Assembly (NCBI RefSeq): GCF_900215515.1
Contig: NZ_OBEI01000001.1
Location: forward strand, 1-64,000
Source of the DNA: Persephonella hydrogeniphila
GTDB taxonomy: Bacteria; Aquificota; Aquificia; Aquificales; Hydrogenothermaceae
Direction of reading: 5' to 3'
DNA length: 64,000 nucleotides
The position numbers and the translations under genes were made by a program. The notes under the pieces were generated by a model. It did not search any database. It was not told the DNA's origin and saw only the letters and a list, made by a program, of their open reading frames with translations. Positions within the stretch are counted from its first letter, which is position 1. Every line of letters begins with the position of its first letter. This document shows, piece after piece, positions 17,442 to 27,451 of the stretch.

Positions 17442-18530
17442 ATGGAATATTTCAGCAGCCAGAAATTTTTGGTACATGCAGGTATAATTCTACTCTCTGT
17501 AGTTTTATACATTATTTTCCTGAGATTGAAACCGATCTTTTTCAGAAAACTATCAGAGATAATAAACAGAAAGAAAGTTCTCAGGGATATAGAACAGAAT
17601 ACAGAAATTTTGATGAAAATATTCCTGATTTTAATACTGATAAATGTACTTCTTGATATTCCTTTTATTGAAAAATATGCAAAAGAGGTACTTAAAAAGC
17701 CTATTTTATCTACTGAGGCTCTAAAAATAAGTTTTTACTCCTTTTTAAAAGGGTTAATTGTTTTTTACGTACTTCTGGTATTGATGAGACTTATCAGAGA
17801 CTCAGTAAGGCTTTATCTTATATATAAAGCCCGTGGAAAAGAGATTGTTAGCTCTGTTGACATTCTTATATATAACTTCTCGCTTCTTCTTATAATTCTT
17901 ATCACCCTCTCAGTTATGGGAATAAGCTGGAAGTTATTGATTCCTATTGCAGGGGCTTTAGGAATTGGTATAGGTTTTGGAATACAGGATATTGTAAACA
18001 ACTTTGTTAGCGGGTTTATAATTCTTTTTAGCAGAACAGTAAAAAGGGGAGACTGGATAACCCTCGGAGATAAATTTGGTAAAATTGTTGATATCGGAAT
18101 AAGAACGTCAACTCTTAGAACTCTGGATAATATAGACATAATAATACCCAATTCCCGTCTTATATCTGGTGAACTTATAAACTGGTCATACACCGATAAT
18201 ATAGTAAGACTGCACATACCTGTTGGAGTATCATATTCGTCTGACGTGGAGCTTGTAAAGGAAACACTTCTTGATGTGGCACGTAAAAGTTCTGTAGTTT
18301 TGGACACTCCATCTCCTGAAGTTAGATTTATTGAGTTTGGAGAGAGTTCTTTAAATTTTGAACTTCTTGTGTGGATAGATATTAAAAAAGTTCCTGTGCC
18401 TCTTGCAAAAAGCGATATCAATTTTGAGATATGGAATGCCTTTAAGAAGAACGGGATAGAAATCCCGTTCCCACAAAGAGATGTATGGTTTAAAAATGAA
18501 CTTGTTGTGAAAGAAGCTCCGAAGGGCTAA
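17442..18530 (+). CDS. mscS: MscS-family mechanosensitive channel
   Basis: A 362-aa membrane protein with about four N-terminal helices and the conserved pore and beta domain: AGALGIGIGFGIQDIVNNFV is the pore helix with its Gly/Ala packing, and VKRGDWITLGDKFGKIVDIG is the signature of the beta domain. It releases solutes on osmotic downshock. Follows the response-regulator gene by 20 bases and may be cotranscribed. Its last codons overlap a short GC-rich hairpin followed by TTATTTTTTC that could end transcription. Confidence 0.92.
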   Translation: MEYFSSQKFLVHAGIILLSVVLYIIFLRLKPIFFRKLSEIINRKKVLRDIEQNTEILMKIFLILILINVLLDIPFIEKYAKEVLKKPILSTEALKISFYSFLKGLIVFYVLLVLMRLIRDSVRLYLIYKARGKEIVSSVDILIYNFSLLLIILITLSVMGISWKLLIPIAGALGIGIGFGIQDIVNNFVSGFIILFSRTVKRGDWITLGDKFGKIVDIGIRTSTLRTLDNIDIIIPNSRLISGELINWSYTDNIVRLHIPVGVSYSSDVELVKETLLDVARKSSVVLDTPSPEVRFIEFGESSLNFELLVWIDIKKVPVPLAKSDINFEIWNAFKKNGIEIPFPQRDVWFKNELVVKEAPKG

Positions 18531-19241
18531 TTATTTTTTCTTTATAAGATTTTTAAGTTCAGGTGGAATGTTTTCTGGAGCAGGACTATAAAACCAGGGC
18601 TGATTTGGGACAATAGTATAAGCTGGAGCTAAAGAGTTTGGGTAGTCTCCGAGGGGTTTTATATATTCAGGTGTTAGATTAAATATAACAAGGTTTGGAT
18701 CATCAAGTGAAAACTCTCCTTTCCCTGCTTCTTCATTCATAGAAGTAAATATTTTTATCGATTCAACTCCATAATATTTTGTATCTACCTTTGCTGGATG
18801 GCACGTCATACAGAATACACCTACCTGAGAACCTCCTTTTGTATCTACTCTGAGATATTTCCAGTTAGGATTTGAAGGGTGAGGGTCATGACAGCTTACA
18901 CACTGAAGGATGCCTTTCCTGAGTAATTTTTCAGGAACTTTTGCTATTTTTGGATTTGGTTTTATTCCTACAGGATGAGTCATATGCAAATATATAGGTT
19001 TAACGCCTGCTCCTCCAAATTCTGTAAGATTGTGACATCCAAGACAAAGAGCATTGATGTCTTGAGGTTTTTTCCCTGTTCTCGGATTTATGTATTTGTC
19101 GTTTTTCACTTTGAATATTTTCTGTGCTTTTGCATAGTGGGGATCGTGGCATCCAAGACAATCTAAACCTTCGTGGGGACCTGCTGCCAGAGATAATTTT
19201 GTTAATAGAATTGATAGAAAAAAGGCTGTAAGTTTCCTCAT
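18531..19241 (-). CDS. Periplasmic tetraheme cytochrome c
   Basis: A 236-aa exported protein with a signal peptide (RKLTAFFLSILLTKLSLAA) and four CxxCH haem sites: CLGCH (28-32), CLGCH (66-70), CVSCH (114-118) and CMTCH (144-148). Three of them are followed by Asp-Pro-His, Asn or Pro residues, as in NapC/cytochrome c3-like doubled-CxxCH proteins. About 85 C-terminal residues have no haem site. A role in periplasmic electron transfer for sulfur, nitrate or hydrogen metabolism is plausible, but no oxidoreductase gene is nearby to specify it. Confidence 0.86.
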   Translation of the reverse strand: MRKLTAFFLSILLTKLSLAAGPHEGLDCLGCHDPHYAKAQKIFKVKNDKYINPRTGKKPQDINALCLGCHNLTEFGGAGVKPIYLHMTHPVGIKPNPKIAKVPEKLLRKGILQCVSCHDPHPSNPNWKYLRVDTKGGSQVGVFCMTCHPAKVDTKYYGVESIKIFTSMNEEAGKGEFSLDDPNLVIFNLTPEYIKPLGDYPNSLAPAYTIVPNQPWFYSPAPENIPPELKNLIKKK

Positions 19242-19344
19242 CAGAAAACCCTCCCGTCTGATATAGCAAAAATATATTTTTATACTTTGCTATATTTTGA
19301 GTATATACTAACAGGAAAAAGAAAACAAGAGGAAAAAAGATTTC

Positions 19345-21285
19345 CTAAAGCTCTACTGATTTGTTTTCTATAAGCTCTTTTGCTCTGTTTATAAACTCAT
19401 CTACAGTAAAGACGCCTATATTTCCTTTTTTCTTTGTTCTTACAGAGACAGTTCCTGTCTGCCATTCTTTGTCACCAACAATAAGCATATAAGGGATTTT
19501 TTGTAATTCTGCATCTCTTATTTTTTTGTTCATCCTCTCGCTTCTATCATCAACTTCTACCCTTAAGCCTGCTTCCGAGAGCTTCCTTTCTACCTCTTTT
19601 GCATACTGAATATGGGGATCAGCAACAGGGATAATTTTTGCCTGAACAGGAGACAGCCATAAAGGAAGTAAACCGGCGTAATGTTCTATCAGAACACCTA
19701 TAAATCTCTCTATAGAACCAAAGATAGCCCTGTGAACCATGTACGGTCTATGTCGCTGATTATCCTCTCCTATGTAGTACATATCAAATCTTTCAGGTAA
19801 GTTGAAATCAAACTGAACTGTTGAACACTGCCACATTCTTCCTAATGCATCTTTTATCTTTACGTCTATCTTTGGTCCGTAAAAAGCCCCTCCTCCTTCG
19901 TCTATTTCATAATCCAGTCCGACACTTTCTATCGCTTTCCTGAGTGAATCTGTTGCAACTTCCCACATCCTATCATCGCCAACAGATTTTTCAGGTCTTG
20001 TTGAAAGAAAAACCTGAAATTCATCAAAACCGTAGCTTCTCAGTGTATCAAGGATTAACTCTAAAACGCCTTTTATTTCTGCCTCTACCTGATCTTCCCT
20101 GCATATGATATGGGCGTCGTCCTGTGTAAATCCTCTAACCCTCATAAGTCCGTGGAGAACACCGCTCCTTTCGTATCTATAAACTGTACCTAATTCTGCA
20201 AATCTTAAAGGAAGTTCTTTGTACGACCTCTGTTTTGATTTGTATATCTCTACATGAAATGGGCAGTTCATAGGTTTTACAAAATAACCTTCTTCCTCGA
20301 TATGCATCTCTGGGAACATATTTTCCCTGTAAAAATCTACATGACCGCTTGTTTTCCACAGTTGTTCCTTTCCTACGTGTGGAGTGTAAACGAGCTGGTA
20401 TCCCCTTTTTAAATGTTCCTGTTTCCATGCTGTTTCTATCTCATTTCTGATCACAGCTCCCTTTGGCAGCCATAAAGCAAGTCCTCCTCCAACGTCTTCG
20501 GTGATTATAAAAAGCTCAAGCTCTTTTCCAAGTTTTCTATGATCTCTCTTTTTGGCCTCTTCAAGCATATTCATATATTTCTTCAGTTCTTTCTCAGTCC
20601 AGAAAGCAACTCCATAAATTCTCTGCAGCATAGGATTCCCTTCTTTTCCTCTCCAGTATGCCCCTGCAATAGATACCAGTTTGAAAGCTCCTGCTTCCCC
20701 TGTTGACGGTATGTGGGGACCTCTACACAGATCTATAAATTCACACTGCTGGTATACGGATATAGGTTCATTCTCAGGGATTTGATGTCTGATGATATCT
20801 ATCTTATAGATTTCCCTTTTCTTCTCAAACAGCTCAATGGCTTCAGCCCTCGGTAGTTCTTTTCTTTCTATACTACAGTTTCTCTGTATAATCTCCCTCA
20901 TTTTTTCTTCAATGACAGGAAGGTCTTCCTCTGTTAATCTTTTTCCTTCAACTTCAACATCGTAATAAAAACCAGACTCTGTAGTTGGACCTATTCCCAG
21001 ATGAACGTTTTCATCTCCATAAAGCTCTTTTAAAGCCTGAGCCATTATATGTGCAAGGGAATGTCTTAATATTTCTAAACTTTCTTTATCTTTTTTTGTT
21101 AGAAATCTAAGCTCACCGCTTTTTCTTATAGGTGTGTGTATATCTATGATTTCACCGTCTAAAACAGCCCCTACTACTCCTTTTATTTTTTTGCCTTCGC
21201 CTTCAAGGGCTGATATTATCTCTTTTATAGTTATTCCATCTTCAAACTCATATTCACCAAATCTATTTATTTTCAGTTTTATCAT
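19345..21285 (-). CDS. thrS: Threonyl-tRNA synthetase
   Basis: A 646-aa class II synthetase with the full bacterial layout: TGS domain (1-60), editing domain with HSLAHIMAQA, catalytic core with CRGPHIPSTG, PMNCPFHVEIYK, motif 2 RYERSGVLHGLMRVRGFTQD, DEGGGAFYGPKIDVKIKDAL, and motif 3 with MVHRAIFGSIERF, then the anticodon-binding domain. It follows cdaR by 35 bases and is probably the last gene of the folP-cdaA-cdaR-thrS unit. Confidence 0.97.
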   Translation of the reverse strand: MIKLKINRFGEYEFEDGITIKEIISALEGEGKKIKGVVGAVLDGEIIDIHTPIRKSGELRFLTKKDKESLEILRHSLAHIMAQALKELYGDENVHLGIGPTTESGFYYDVEVEGKRLTEEDLPVIEEKMREIIQRNCSIERKELPRAEAIELFEKKREIYKIDIIRHQIPENEPISVYQQCEFIDLCRGPHIPSTGEAGAFKLVSIAGAYWRGKEGNPMLQRIYGVAFWTEKELKKYMNMLEEAKKRDHRKLGKELELFIITEDVGGGLALWLPKGAVIRNEIETAWKQEHLKRGYQLVYTPHVGKEQLWKTSGHVDFYRENMFPEMHIEEEGYFVKPMNCPFHVEIYKSKQRSYKELPLRFAELGTVYRYERSGVLHGLMRVRGFTQDDAHIICREDQVEAEIKGVLELILDTLRSYGFDEFQVFLSTRPEKSVGDDRMWEVATDSLRKAIESVGLDYEIDEGGGAFYGPKIDVKIKDALGRMWQCSTVQFDFNLPERFDMYYIGEDNQRHRPYMVHRAIFGSIERFIGVLIEHYAGLLPLWLSPVQAKIIPVADPHIQYAKEVERKLSEAGLRVEVDDRSERMNKKIRDAELQKIPYMLIVGDKEWQTGTVSVRTKKKGNIGVFTVDEFINRAKELIENKSVEL

Positions 21286-21320
21286 CTGTTACCTCCGGAT
21301 TTTTTGCAGGATATATTTTA

Positions 21321-21701
21321 TCATTTTGTTTTTGTATAAATATGGATTTTATCAGGAATCACCTGCACTACATCAAAATTTTCTGTTTTTGATGGTTTTA
21401 CAAAAACTTTGACTGTGTTTTTTCCTTTTTTTAGATTTCTACCATCTACGTATGCTGTTATTTTTGATATGTTTACCTGATTTAGCTTTGATCTGATTCC
21501 TTCTATAACAACAAGAACTTTTTCTGGCTCTACCTTAACAATTTCTAAACTTTCCGGTTTATTTAAAATCTTTACCTCAGCAAAAAACTCAAACCTTGTT
21601 TTTTGTGTGCTGGTTATATTAAGCCACAGTAGGAAAGCAACCAGCAGAGAGAGAATCTTCAGATGTAAGTTATTAAAAACTATTTCCTTAAACTTTTTCA
21701 T
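21321..21701 (-). CDS. cdaR: CdaR/YbbR-like protein, single domain
   Basis: A 126-aa protein with an N-terminal membrane helix (NLHLKILSLLVAFLLWLNIT) and one YbbR-type beta domain, where the Firmicutes CdaR regulator usually has several. CdaR proteins modulate the membrane diadenylate cyclase CdaA. It overlaps cdaA by 14 bases, supporting a joint function. Confidence 0.82.
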   Translation of the reverse strand: MKKFKEIVFNNLHLKILSLLVAFLLWLNITSTQKTRFEFFAEVKILNKPESLEIVKVEPEKVLVVIEGIRSKLNQVNISKITAYVDGRNLKKGKNTVKVFVKPSKTENFDVVQVIPDKIHIYTKTK

Positions 21702-22524
21702 TTTTCTGTCTTTTCCTCAGTTTTTTGAATGTTTTTTCAACAAAATCTGCTTTTTCTATCTCCAACAGCTTAATTAGCATATTTCTTAATGTAAGAGGAT
21801 CAAGATTTCGGTATAACTTTCCATCAACAGCAAGAGATATCTCTCCCCTTTCTTCAGAGACTATCAGGGCAATCGCATCTGTCTCCTCTGATATACCTAT
21901 ACCGGCTCTATGCCTTGTTCCTATATTTTTTGGTATATTTGGGTTAATCGTCAGTGGAAGAAAACATCTGGCAGAAACGATCTGCTGGTCTCTTATTATT
22001 ACTGCACCGTCATGTAGTGGTGTCTGGGGAATAAATATAGATATCAGAAGCTCAAGGGATATATCTGCATTTAGCTTGACGCACCCTTCTGTATAGTTTT
22101 CTAAATCTATACTTCTTTCAAAAACTATCAATGCTCCTATTTTCCTTTCTGCAAGAAATGTTGCTGCCCTAATAATCTCGTCTATAGCTTTTTTCTTTGA
22201 TAAAAGTGAGTACCTGAAAAGCCCCCTTTCCCCTATTTTTGCAAGACCTCTTCTTATCTCTGGCTGGAAAACAACAATAAGTATAAATATTCCAATACTC
22301 CACAGATTATCAAATATCCATTCTATTGTAGTAAGATGGAGAATTTTTGCTATCAGCCATAGAAAAAGGAGAAAAAAAAGGCCTATAAGTATCTGTAAAC
22401 CTCTGGTTCCTATTATAAATCTGAGAAGATAGTATATGAGGACAGCTACTAATATGATATCTATTACATCGTTTATCTCCATAGATTTTATTATGCCGAT
22501 AAGCCAGTTTATCCCTTCAAACAA
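21688..22524 (-). CDS. cdaA: Diadenylate cyclase CdaA
   Basis: A 278-aa membrane enzyme making the second messenger c-di-AMP from two ATP. Three N-terminal helices (about 20-85) precede a DisA_N domain with the catalytic DGA (172-174) and RHR (204-206) motifs, both intact. It overlaps folP upstream and cdaR downstream. Regulation through CdaR is expected from the family. Confidence 0.93.
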   Translation of the reverse strand: MFEGINWLIGIIKSMEINDVIDIILVAVLIYYLLRFIIGTRGLQILIGLFFLLFLWLIAKILHLTTIEWIFDNLWSIGIFILIVVFQPEIRRGLAKIGERGLFRYSLLSKKKAIDEIIRAATFLAERKIGALIVFERSIDLENYTEGCVKLNADISLELLISIFIPQTPLHDGAVIIRDQQIVSARCFLPLTINPNIPKNIGTRHRAGIGISEETDAIALIVSEERGEISLAVDGKLYRNLDPLTLRNMLIKLLEIEKADFVEKTFKKLRKRQKNEKV

Positions 22525-23584
22525 CCTTATATCCTCTGATAGTATCTAATATAGTTAAAAAATCTACCGTCTCTTTTACGTCATGTGTCCTTACAATGTG
22601 TGCCCCGTTGATGACAGCGTAAGCTGTTGCTCCCAGAGAACCACTTACCCTTTCTGTAGGAGGTACGGATTCCCTTCCTGCTATATTTTTCAATATAAGC
22701 TCGATAAAAGATTTCCTTGATATCCCTATCATAATAGGAAGTCCTAAGACCTTAAACTCAGACAACCTCTTTATAATCTCTACATTGTGTTCTACGTACT
22801 TTCCAAATCCTATTCCCGGATCTATGATAAATCTATCTTTCCTTATACCTTTTGACATACCGTATCTTATCTGGCTTTCAAAAAACTCAATTATCTCAAA
22901 AACAACATCATCGTAATAAACATTTTCCTGCATACTGTCAGGCCTACCCCTTGTATGGTTTATAACTACAGGACAGTCAAGTTTTGCTACAGTCTGAGCC
23001 ATATCTGGATCAAATGTCATTCCACTGATATCGTTGATAATGTCAGCACCTTCTTTGATGGCTTCTTCAGCTACTTTTGCTTTGTATGTGTCTATAGATA
23101 TGAGAAAGTTACTTCCTAACTCTTTCCTGAGAGCCTTTATTACAGGAATAACCCTCTCCATCTCTTCTTCAACACTTACAGGTTTTGCTCCGGGTCTTGT
23201 GGATTCTCCGCCTATATCTATGATATCTGCCCCCTCTTCAAGCATCTGGGATACCCTTTCGACAGCTCTGCCAATATCTCTGTAGTACAGGCCTCCATCA
23301 GAAAAGGAATCAGGTGTTAGATTGAGAATTCCCATTACTGCTGTCTTATGTCCTAAGTTTAAGAATTTTCCTTTATAATTTATCTTGAAATTTTCTTTGT
23401 TTATATTTATCCATTTTTCTGTTAACTGTTTCGCATATTCGTTTTTGCCTTCAGATTTTAATCTGGAAACAATCTCTTTTAACTGCTCCTCAGTCTCAAA
23501 AACAACAGGTTCCATAAAAGGCTCTGGAAATATAACCCTGTAAATACTTTTTTCCTCTGGAATTACATGAACAGAAGAGTTCAC
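22517..23584 (-). CDS. folP: Dihydropteroate synthase
   Basis: A 355-aa enzyme of folate synthesis, condensing p-aminobenzoate with dihydropterin pyrophosphate. Motifs: MGILNLTPDSFSDGG, DIIDIGGESTRPGA, VVINHTRGRP, RFIIDPGIGFGK and the C-terminal VRTHDVKET. About 80 extra N-terminal residues precede the TIM barrel. The start is GTG with AAGGAG upstream. folD lies elsewhere in the window at 35290. Confidence 0.95.
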   Translation of the reverse strand: MNSSVHVIPEEKSIYRVIFPEPFMEPVVFETEEQLKEIVSRLKSEGKNEYAKQLTEKWININKENFKINYKGKFLNLGHKTAVMGILNLTPDSFSDGGLYYRDIGRAVERVSQMLEEGADIIDIGGESTRPGAKPVSVEEEMERVIPVIKALRKELGSNFLISIDTYKAKVAEEAIKEGADIINDISGMTFDPDMAQTVAKLDCPVVINHTRGRPDSMQENVYYDDVVFEIIEFFESQIRYGMSKGIRKDRFIIDPGIGFGKYVEHNVEIIKRLSEFKVLGLPIMIGISRKSFIELILKNIAGRESVPPTERVSGSLGATAYAVINGAHIVRTHDVKETVDFLTILDTIRGYKVV

Positions 23585-23706
23585 TTTTTTCTCCTTATCG
23601 TGTTGTATTTATCATATTTATTTTAACTTTTTTAGGTTTCAATTTCAGATTGCTTTCTGCTGAAAAATATTTAAATTTTATCTTAATATTAAGAAGAGGA
23701 GATTAA

Positions 23707-25350
23707 ATGGCTATAAGTCAGGAGACTGTAGAAGAAGTCCTGAGAACTGCAAATGTTTATGATGTTATTTCAGATTACATAAATTTAGAAAAGGCAGGTT
23801 CTAACTATAAAGCTTTATGTCCGTTTCATCAAGAAAAGACACCATCTTTTATGGTTTCTCCTACAAAAAATATATTTAAATGTTTCGGCTGCGGCAAAAG
23901 CGGCTCGGCTATCAATTTTGTTATGGAGTACGAGGGTATATCTTTTGGTGAAGCTGTTATAAAGCTTGCGGAAAAGTACAACATACCGGTGAAGTTCACC
24001 AAGCCTGATAAGAGTATAGAAGAAAAAAAAGGTCTTGTATCTGTAGCAGAGAAAGTAAAAAGGTTTTATAAAGAACAGCTAAAAAAATCAAGGGAGGCGA
24101 AAGAGTATATAAAAAAGAGAGAACTGCTTCCAAGGACTGTTGATTTTTTTGATATAGGATTTTCCCCCTTCGATTCATCAGAACTTGTAGAGTTTTGCAA
24201 AAAAGAAGGTATAACTGTTGAACAACTAAAAAAAATAGGACTGGTAACGGTTAAAGAAGACGGAATGATAAAAGATAAATTTGCCGGAAGGCTGATATTT
24301 CCTATTAAAGACCACAGGGGAAGGACGGTTGCTTTTGGAGGGAGAACATTAATAGAAGATAGACAGCCCAAGTACATAAATTCCCCAGAAACAGAGATAT
24401 ACTCCAAAGGAAAAATCTTGTATGGATTTTTTGAGTCGAAGGATTTTCTCCGGGAAAAAAAAGAGGTGATTATCGTTGAAGGATATATTGATCTGATATC
24501 GCTATATCAGGCTGGTATCAAAAATGTAGTTGCCACACTTGGAACAGCTATGACACAGCATCACGGAAAACTCCTGTCGAGATTTGTTAAAAGGGCTATC
24601 TTGATGTTTGATTCCGATTCTGCAGGAAAAAAGGCAGCTATAAGGGCGTCAAAAATACTGCTTCCCTTCAAAATAGACGTTTACTACTGTCCCTTAGAGA
24701 AAGGAACAGATCCTGACGACCTCGCAAAAAAAGGCTACAGAGAGGTGGAGGCATATCTTAAAAAATCTAAAGATTTCCTGTTTTTTCTTTTAGACAGAAT
24801 ACAGGAACAAAAAGATTTGAAAAAAAGAAAAGATATCATAGATTTATATCTTGAAATTCTATCTTACATACCGGATAAACATGTGCAGGGATTGTACATA
24901 AAAGAGTTATCAGAAAAAACAGGTATTCCTGTTGATATGCTTCAAGTAATGGAAAGAGCACCTGTCAAGAATGAAGAGGAGAACAGATTAAGTCTTGATG
25001 AACTGTACTACAGAGAGAAAATGGTACTTAAAGGTCTTTTAGAGTATAAAGATGAGATATTGAGAATGTTTACTGATTTTGATAAAATAACAGGTTCTCC
25101 TTACTTTTTATATCTTTTAAATGAAATACTGAAGGATGGAGAAGTAGAAGAGTTGGAACACTTAAAGAATGCAAACATACCGGCTGACCCTGAAACAGTG
25201 GTTTATGCCTTAAACCAGATGCATAAAGAATGGACTCACCAGCAGAATGAGATAGAAGCAGCCCTTTTCCCATCTATAGATGACTCTTTAATAAAGAAGA
25301 TTTTTCAGAATAAAAAATCTTTACATACAGGAGGAAAAAAGAAGAAATGA
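23707..25350 (+). CDS. dnaG: DNA primase
   Basis: A 547-aa replicative primase. The zinc finger has C38, H41, C59 and C62 ([11 protein letters not shown], then [10 protein letters not shown]). The TOPRIM domain contains [15 protein letters not shown] and [13 protein letters not shown], with the metal-binding acids. The C-terminal helicase-interaction region is short. Its TGA overlaps the rpoD start, conserving the widespread dnaG-rpoD order. Confidence 0.97.
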   Translation: MAISQETVEEVLRTANVYDVISDYINLEKAGSNYKALCPFHQEKTPSFMVSPTKNIFKCFGCGKSGSAINFVMEYEGISFGEAVIKLAEKYNIPVKFTKPDKSIEEKKGLVSVAEKVKRFYKEQLKKSREAKEYIKKRELLPRTVDFFDIGFSPFDSSELVEFCKKEGITVEQLKKIGLVTVKEDGMIKDKFAGRLIFPIKDHRGRTVAFGGRTLIEDRQPKYINSPETEIYSKGKILYGFFESKDFLREKKEVIIVEGYIDLISLYQAGIKNVVATLGTAMTQHHGKLLSRFVKRAILMFDSDSAGKKAAIRASKILLPFKIDVYYCPLEKGTDPDDLAKKGYREVEAYLKKSKDFLFFLLDRIQEQKDLKKRKDIIDLYLEILSYIPDKHVQGLYIKELSEKTGIPVDMLQVMERAPVKNEEENRLSLDELYYREKMVLKGLLEYKDEILRMFTDFDKITGSPYFLYLLNEILKDGEVEELEHLKNANIPADPETVVYALNQMHKEWTHQQNEIEAALFPSIDDSLIKKIFQNKKSLHTGGKKKK

Positions 25351-27080
25351 TGATGCATGAAAGAGATGATGTACAGAAACTCATCATCCTTGCCAAAGAA
25401 AAAGGCTACGTCACATATCAGGAGCTTTCAGAAACAATCGATGAAGACCTCCTGCTTTCCGAAGATGAACTTGAACAGCTTATAGAGTATCTTAATGAAT
25501 TAAATATCGATGTTGTGGAAGAAGGAAAACCAGAGGAATTTTCTGGAGAAAGCGACCATCTTGGTATAAATCTCTCTGACGATGCATGGTCAAAAACAGA
25601 TGATCCTGTAAAACTCTATCTAAAGGAAATGGGGAAAATTCCTCTTCTTACAAGACAGGAAGAGATTATGCTTGCAAAAGAGATAGAAAGAGGAAGAAAA
25701 AAGGTTTTCAGAGGACTTCTCAGAACATCATTTCTTGCAGAAAGACTACTTGATGAATGGGCAAAAATAGCAGATGGGAAGATGAAGGTAAAAGATCTTA
25801 TAAATGTTGATACAAACAATGATATGGAAGAAGAAGCAGATGAGATTGAAGTAATGGACAGTCTTACTCAGGAGTTTATAGCAAAAGGTTTAAAGCTTGC
25901 TGAGATGTATAAAGAGCTGAGAGATTTAGAACAGGCGATCATAAATGATCCAGAGAATGAACAGCTAAAAAAGGAGTTCATACAGAAACATGCAAAGGTG
26001 AACAGATTTATAAAAAGTCTTAATATAAAATTTACAAAACTTGATAAGATAGCAGACGAACTGAAAGACCTTTATATGAGGCTGAAGAGAAAAGAGAAAG
26101 ACTTAAACAAAAGAATTAAAAAACTCCAGAAGATAGATCCAGATGTTGATAAACTCCTAAAAGGTGATTACAACGATCCTGAAATACTTAAGAGGATAGA
26201 AGAAAACGGTCTTTCCTTTGGAAGATTTGAGATTTTAAGGACAGAAACTCTCAGATTGATGGAGGAAGTAGAGGAACTCAGAGAAAAAATAGGAACTGTT
26301 CCAACAGAATTCGACCATGTGATAAACATAATACAGGAAGGAAGAAAAGAAGTTAATGAGACCAAACAGAAAATTGTCCAGTCAAACCTGAGGCTTGTTG
26401 TTTCTATAGCAAAAAAATACACAAACAGAGGGCTGCAGTTCCTTGATCTTATTCAGGAAGGAAATATCGGTCTTATGAAGGCTGTTGATAAATTTGATTA
26501 TAAGAAAGGATATAAATTTTCCACATATGCAACATGGTGGATTAGGCAGGCTATTACGAGGGCTATAGCCGATCAGGCGAGAACAATAAGGATACCGGTT
26601 CATATGATAGAAACTATTAATAAGCTTGTTAGAGTTGCAAGATCCATGGTTCAGGAGTTGGGAAGGGAGCCTACTCCTGAAGAGATAGCTAAAAAGGTTG
26701 GAATGCCTGCTGAAAAAGTGAGAAAGATACTCAGAACATCACAGGAGCCTATATCCCTCGAAACCCCTATAGGAGATGATGATGAATCACATCTTGGAGA
26801 CTTTATCGAAGACAAAACAGTCCTTTCTCCTGAACAGCATGTTCTGAGACAGGCTTTAAGACAGCAACTTGAAGAAGTTTTATCAACACTTTCTGAAAGA
26901 GAAGAACAGGTTCTCAGATACAGATTTGGCCTTGAGGATGATACAGAGTATACATTAGAACAGGTAGGTAAAAAGTTTGGTGTTACGAGAGAAAGAATAA
27001 GACAGATAGAAGCAAAAGCATTGAGAAAACTGAGACATCCACACAGAGCTAAATATCTTAGACCTTTCTGCGAAGATTAA
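25347..27080 (+). CDS. rpoD: Primary RNA polymerase sigma factor (sigma-70, RpoD)
   Basis: A 577-aa primary sigma factor with regions 1.1, 1.2 ([19 protein letters not shown]), a non-conserved insert rich in charged helices, region 2 ([20 protein letters not shown], then [13 protein letters not shown]), region 3 and region 4 (TREROR-like: [20 protein letters not shown]). The first possible ATG overlaps dnaG's stop; a second ATG follows directly, so the exact start is uncertain by one or two codons. Confidence 0.97.
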   Translation: MMMHERDDVQKLIILAKEKGYVTYQELSETIDEDLLLSEDELEQLIEYLNELNIDVVEEGKPEEFSGESDHLGINLSDDAWSKTDDPVKLYLKEMGKIPLLTRQEEIMLAKEIERGRKKVFRGLLRTSFLAERLLDEWAKIADGKMKVKDLINVDTNNDMEEEADEIEVMDSLTQEFIAKGLKLAEMYKELRDLEQAIINDPENEQLKKEFIQKHAKVNRFIKSLNIKFTKLDKIADELKDLYMRLKRKEKDLNKRIKKLQKIDPDVDKLLKGDYNDPEILKRIEENGLSFGRFEILRTETLRLMEEVEELREKIGTVPTEFDHVINIIQEGRKEVNETKQKIVQSNLRLVVSIAKKYTNRGLQFLDLIQEGNIGLMKAVDKFDYKKGYKFSTYATWWIRQAITRAIADQARTIRIPVHMIETINKLVRVARSMVQELGREPTPEEIAKKVGMPAEKVRKILRTSQEPISLETPIGDDDESHLGDFIEDKTVLSPEQHVLRQALRQQLEEVLSTLSEREEQVLRYRFGLEDDTEYTLEQVGKKFGVTRERIRQIEAKALRKLRHPHRAKYLRPFCED

Positions 27081-27388
27081 GCCCCTTTCAGGGGGCTTTC
27101 CCCTTCTATTTTCCTGATAATACTGAGATACTCCTTTTCTATTTTCAGAAAGATAATCATAAAAACAAACATAATAAGAAGAACAAGCATAAACAGATTA
27201 AAAAATACAGGCAGTAGTTTAAAAGGCATCTGGCCGTTCTGGTTTATTTTTACCAGATCAGGGTAACTAAAAATAACAAATATGTATACAGCCACCCACA
27301 TGAAAATCATAAACATAACTATAGGAACTGCTATCTTCTGTATTTTTCTTCTGTTTTCTAAAAACTTTTTATCTTCCTCTGTTAGCAT
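27077..27388 (-). CDS. Small two-helix membrane protein
   Basis: A 103-aa protein not recognised as a named family. A charged N-terminus ([16 protein letters not shown]) is followed by helix 1 ([20 protein letters not shown]) and helix 2 ([19 protein letters not shown]), then a charged tail. Its stop overlaps the rpoD stop by four bases, and its last codons form the stem of the rpoD terminator hairpin. Divergent from hemH. Confidence 0.65.
   Translation of the reverse strand: MLTEEDKKFLENRRKIQKIAVPIVMFMIFMWVAVYIFVIFSYPDLVKINQNGQMPFKLLPVFFNLFMLVLLIMFVFMIIFLKIEKEYLSIIRKIEGESPLKGA
27079..27105 (+). terminator. rpoD terminator hairpin
   Basis: A perfect 7-bp inverted repeat AAGCCCC/GGGGCTT around a six-base loop overlaps the rpoD stop codon, followed by a C/T-rich tract. 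The T-run is interrupted, so efficiency is uncertain. The same bases code for the end of the opposing gene. Confidence 0.55.
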
Positions 27389-27451
27389 TTTTCTTCCCTG
27401 AATATATATTAATGGTAGAATTATAGAAAATGATAAAACAGCAGGAGAAAG

